A DNA stretch of 64,000 nt from Lumbricus rubellus (lineage: Eukaryota; Annelida; Clitellata; Crassiclitellata; Lumbricidae), in assembly GCA_945859605.1 (NCBI GenBank), contig OX243812.1:51015196-51079195 (forward strand), given 5' to 3'. This document shows, one piece after another, positions 63,154-64,000 of this stretch. Position 1 is the stretch's first letter. Every line of letters starts with the position of its first letter. Under the pieces are notes generated by a model. It had not been told where the DNA came from and ran no database searches. It saw only the letters and a program-made list of their open reading frames with translations. Made by a program: the position numbers and the translations under genes.

Positions 63154-63530
63154 AACTAAGCCAAATTGTTTTTCATATATCTCTAGTGCCTGATAACATA
63201 TCACGCTAAAATTTTCCAAATATTTAGAGAAGTGGACCAAGAATATGATTCCAAAATTTCAAGAGATAAAATTGAACGGATAAAAAGATATGAATCTTTC
63301 AACTTCATATGCCGAAATTGCAGTTTACAAGCAATTTTCTGCCAGATTCAGTAAAAAGTAAGCTAACTGTTTTGCTTATATCTCCAATGCCTGATAATTA
63401 ATCATACCAAACTTTTCCAGATATTTAGAGGATTGAACCAAGAATAGTATTCCAATATATCATGCCATAAATTTAAACGGATAGAAAGATATGAATATTT
63501 CATCTTCATCTCCCGAAATATCAGTTTTCA
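63154..63530. repeat. Two tandem copies of a 202-bp unit
   Basis: 63154-63355 and 63356-63530 share blocks such as TGCCTGATAA, CCAAGAATA and AAAGATATGAAT in order with about 202-bp spacing and considerable divergence. Confidence 0.75.
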
Positions 63531-63559
63531 GCAAGTCTGTTATGGTGTTCGTTGCGGTT

Positions 63560-64000
63560 TCGACGCTTGGTCGTTCCTATTTTAGTCTTTGTTGTTCCTG
63601 GAGTAAAAATTAATGGAACCTATTATTGCGACGTTCTGGTGTCACAACATCTTCTACCTGTAATCAGAAATCTATAGCCCCAGAAGGCTGCTTTTTTCAA
63701 CAGGACAGTGCCCCAGCCCACAGAGCCAAGGAAACCATCGAAATGTTGACAAGAGAGACGCCAGACTTCATTTCTCCCACATTATGGCCTCCGAACAGCC
63801 CTGATTTGAATCCTGTCGACTATAAAGTGTGATGCAAGACTGAGTCTACCAGACAACAATCCATGACATAAACGTGATCTGAAGCAACCAACGCTTGTTG
63901 GAAGTGTGGGATGGTGTGGACCACAGGATAATTGACGATGCTGTTACGTAATGCATGGCGCCAGCGCTTCCAGGCTTGCGTGCAAGCAGGAGGATGACAT
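63560..64000 (+). pseudogene. Mariner-type transposase C-terminal relic
   Basis: Pieces in shifted frames: GVKINGTYYCDVLVSQHLLP, then FFQQDSAPAHRAKETIEML, then LWPPNSPDLNPVDYKV with the catalytic D of QDSAPAHR and the last D of DLNPVDY. After this come a frame change and stops, with VYQTTIHDIN and LLEVWDGVDHRIIDDAV still visible. The relic runs off the right edge of the window. Related in style to the mariner fragment at 16794. Confidence 0.8.

Overview
The window is animal nuclear DNA: long introns with GT-AG (and two GC-AG) splice sites, dense microsatellites, SINE tails, MITEs, an LTR retrotransposon and a Polinton. The repeat style (many hAT MITEs, the palindrome TAGGCCTA scattered through the DNA, tacatgta motifs) fits a marine invertebrate. 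The phylum cannot be fixed from sequence alone.

Host gene (8.28-43.47 kb, minus strand). I could assemble a single-transmembrane receptor guanylyl cyclase from 22 exons. Every splice junction keeps frame, giving 3288 coding bases and 1095 residues. Order: signal peptide, ANF-receptor-type ligand-binding ectodomain, one membrane span, kinase-homology domain, dimerisation helix, class III cyclase domain, stop. Intron 2 (about 13.5 kb) is swollen by nested transposons. The introns also carry MITEs of the hAT, piggyBac and Tc1/mariner types, many with exact or near-exact target-site duplications.

Nested insertions in intron 2. A DNA transposon (30774-40413), sitting in a TA microsatellite, carries a decayed transposase. 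It was hit by a young Gypsy-type LTR retrotransposon (31268-38930, 5-bp TSD AGAGT, LTRs differing at two sites). That retroelement has integrase before reverse transcriptase, the order of the Gmr1 clade. A second inverted-repeat element (40504-41999) lies beside it.

Polinton/Maverick (45795-61845). A 16,051-bp element with terminal inverted repeats and an exact 6-bp TSD (ACTGCC). Minus-strand genes: two fibre-like proteins with near-identical shafts and different heads, adenain-like protease, HNH nuclease, protein-primed DNA polymerase B, SAP/NUMOD-like protein, double-jelly-roll major capsid protein, small GG-cleaved virion protein, DUF8207-type protein, dUTPase-fold protein, membrane-active virion protein, penton-like minor capsid protein and packaging ATPase. 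Plus-strand genes: zinc ribbon, phospholipase A2-like protein and chromodomain integrase. This is a full virus-like set: replication, integration, packaging, capsid, maturation and probable host attachment. The most unusual points are the swappable fibre heads, one of which lies partly inside the inverted repeat and is therefore duplicated at the far end; a possible -1 frameshift joining the phospholipase and integrase frames; and a TTTAAA box about 15-19 bases upstream of most minus-strand starts.

Flanks. 1-8 kb holds MITEs, a microsatellite and a hAT element filled by a 47-bp satellite. 62-64 kb ends in a decayed mariner-type transposase.
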